Made by a program: the position numbers and the translations under genes. The notes below the pieces were generated by a model that was not told where the DNA came from, did no database searches, and saw only the letters and a program-made list of their open reading frames with translations. From contig DATNDU010000184.1 of NCBI GenBank assembly GCA_035606915.1, positions 74,269 through 138,268 on the forward strand: a stretch of 64,000 nucleotides of DNA, given 5' to 3'. Position 1 is the stretch's first letter, and every line of letters starts with the position of its first letter. Positions 63,204 to 64,000 of the stretch are shown here, piece by piece. Source of the stretch: Roseiarcus sp035606915 (lineage in GTDB: Bacteria > Pseudomonadota > Alphaproteobacteria > Rhizobiales > Beijerinckiaceae).

Positions 63204-63824
63204 ATGAACCTGACGCCGCGCGAGAAAGACAAGCTCCTGGTGGCGATGGCGGCGGTGGTGGCGCGCCGGCGACTGGAGCGCGGCGTCAAACTCAACTTTC
63301 CCGAGGCGGTGGCGCTGATCTCGGATTTCGTCGTCGAGGGAGCGCGCGACGGCCGCTCGGTGGCGGACCTGATGGAGGCCGGCGCGCATGTGATCTCCGC
63401 CGATCAGGTGATGGACGGCATCGCCGCGATGATCCCCGACATCCAGGTCGAGGCGACCTTCCCCGACGGGACCAAGCTCGTCACCGTGCATAATCCGATT
63501 CGCGGCGCCGACGACAAGCTGATCCCCGGCGAGACATTGGCCGAGCCCGGCGAGATCGTCATGAACGAGGGCCGGGCGACGCTGACGCTCGATGTCGCCA
63601 ATAGCGGCGACCGGCCGATCCAGGTCGGCTCGCACTACCATTTTTTCGAGGCCAACCCGGCGCTGAAGTTCGAGCGCGCGGCGACCAGGGGCTACCGGCT
63701 CGACATCCCCGCCGGCACGGCGACGCGCTTCGAGCCGGGGCAGACGCGCACGGTGCGGCTGGTGGCGATCGCCGGCAAGCGCGAGGCGGTAGGGTTTCGC
63801 GGCGACGTGATGGGGAAGGTGTGA
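63204..63824 (+). CDS. ureAB: Fused urease gamma-beta subunit
   Basis: A 206-residue protein joining both small urease subunits. Residues 1-100 are the gamma subunit (MNLTPREKDKLLVAMAAVVARRRLERGVKLNFPEAVALIS, then DGIAAMIPDIQVEATFPDGTKLVTVHNPI). From about 105 is the beta subunit (LIPGETLAEPGEIVMNEGR, GSHYHFFEANPALKFERAATRGYRLDIPAGTATRFEPG). The nickel-bearing alpha subunit (UreC) would be encoded next, but the remaining 176 bases of the window do not begin it. GGGAG lies 14 bases upstream of the ATG. Confidence 0.95.
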   Translation: MNLTPREKDKLLVAMAAVVARRRLERGVKLNFPEAVALISDFVVEGARDGRSVADLMEAGAHVISADQVMDGIAAMIPDIQVEATFPDGTKLVTVHNPIRGADDKLIPGETLAEPGEIVMNEGRATLTLDVANSGDRPIQVGSHYHFFEANPALKFERAATRGYRLDIPAGTATRFEPGQTRTVRLVAIAGKREAVGFRGDVMGKV

Positions 63825-63883
63825 GGAAGCAATTCTTTATTTCAGTTCCCCCGATGCACAGTATTTACGTGAGTAGTAACCAT

Positions 63884-63978
63884 CCCCCGGCAAAGCCGGG
63901 GGCCTTCATAATGTGAGCCGCTCAAAGCGGCATTGGGGGCGCTGATGCGACCCCGGTTGGTTGCCACCTGAAGGTGGC
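63884..63978. repeat. Cluster of three short hairpins downstream of ureAB
   Basis: Three perfect short hairpins follow one another: 63884-63902 (stem CCCCCGGC/GCCGGGGG, loop AAA), 63917-63931 (stem GCCGCT/AGCGGC, loop CAA) and 63963-63978 (stem GCCACC/GGTGGC, loop TGAA). A possible fourth pairing GGGG/CCCC lies at about 63935-63955. No U-tract follows, so they are not simple terminators. The cluster resembles dispersed extragenic palindromic elements; it may continue past the right edge. Confidence 0.7.
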
Positions 63979-64000
63979 GAGGCGGGGACGCTGGCGCGGC

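Overview
This is a GC-rich (roughly two-thirds G+C, strong G/C preference at third codon positions) chromosomal segment of an alphaproteobacterium. Gene content points to the order Hyphomicrobiales (Rhizobiales): an ATGA-coupled che operon, the paa epoxidase, an anthraniloyl-CoA module, a glycogen operon with a GlgX-MalQ fusion, and a fused urease gamma/beta gene. I cannot name a genus from sequence alone. No phage, insertion sequence, CRISPR array or rRNA is visible. The window is densely packed, and most operons are held together by ATGA or GTGA stop/start overlaps.

Layout. (1) 1-8465, minus: a chemotaxis operon (STAS-cheY-cheA-cheW-mcp-cheW-cheR-cheB-partial coiled-coil gene). (2) 8634-10719, plus: an O-acetylhomoserine sulfhydrylase-type enzyme and an alpha/beta hydrolase. 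(3) 10758-13991, minus: a 3-oxoadipyl-CoA thiolase followed by paaABC, without paaD or paaE alongside. (4) 14344-14428: tRNA-Leu(CAA). (5) 14546-24080: an aerobic 2-aminobenzoyl-CoA (anthraniloyl-CoA) module. It holds an Old Yellow Enzyme-type flavoprotein divergent from a 2-aminobenzoate/benzoate-CoA ligase, then on the minus strand a MarR regulator, a fused monooxygenase/reductase flavoprotein, SDR, crotonase-fold enzyme, acyl-CoA dehydrogenase and RidA-like protein. (6) 24178-38324: two paralogous phytoene-desaturase-like FAD oxidoreductases, a metal-dependent cyclase-family hydrolase, a second MarR regulator, a complete dipeptide-type ABC importer, and divergently a two-subunit indolepyruvate ferredoxin oxidoreductase-type enzyme. 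(7) 38373-47445: two small DUF proteins, an FtsH paralogue, an RND efflux operon with two lipoprotein adaptors, and mtnA. (8) 47583-60129: glycogen metabolism (glgP-glgB-glgC-glgA-glgX/malQ) plus a B3/B4-domain protein. (9) 60133-63824: a small hypothetical gene, ruvC-ruvA-membrane protein, an EamA transporter and ureAB. The window ends in a cluster of short hairpins.

The most interesting unit is 14.5-38.3 kb. My working hypothesis is a catabolic island that imports an N-heteroaromatic (indole-derived) compound and oxidises it with the FAD enzymes. The cyclase-family enzyme would then open a ring (isatin-hydrolase-like), and the resulting 2-oxoacid would be oxidatively decarboxylated by the IorAB-type enzyme to 2-aminobenzoyl-CoA. 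The monooxygenase/reductase would then dearomatise that product for beta-oxidation. The second half (anthraniloyl-CoA onward) follows a known pathway, first described in Azoarcus evansii. The upstream half is inference from gene families and proximity. A perfect 15-bp palindrome overlaps the -35 box of the monooxygenase/reductase promoter and is a good candidate MarR operator.
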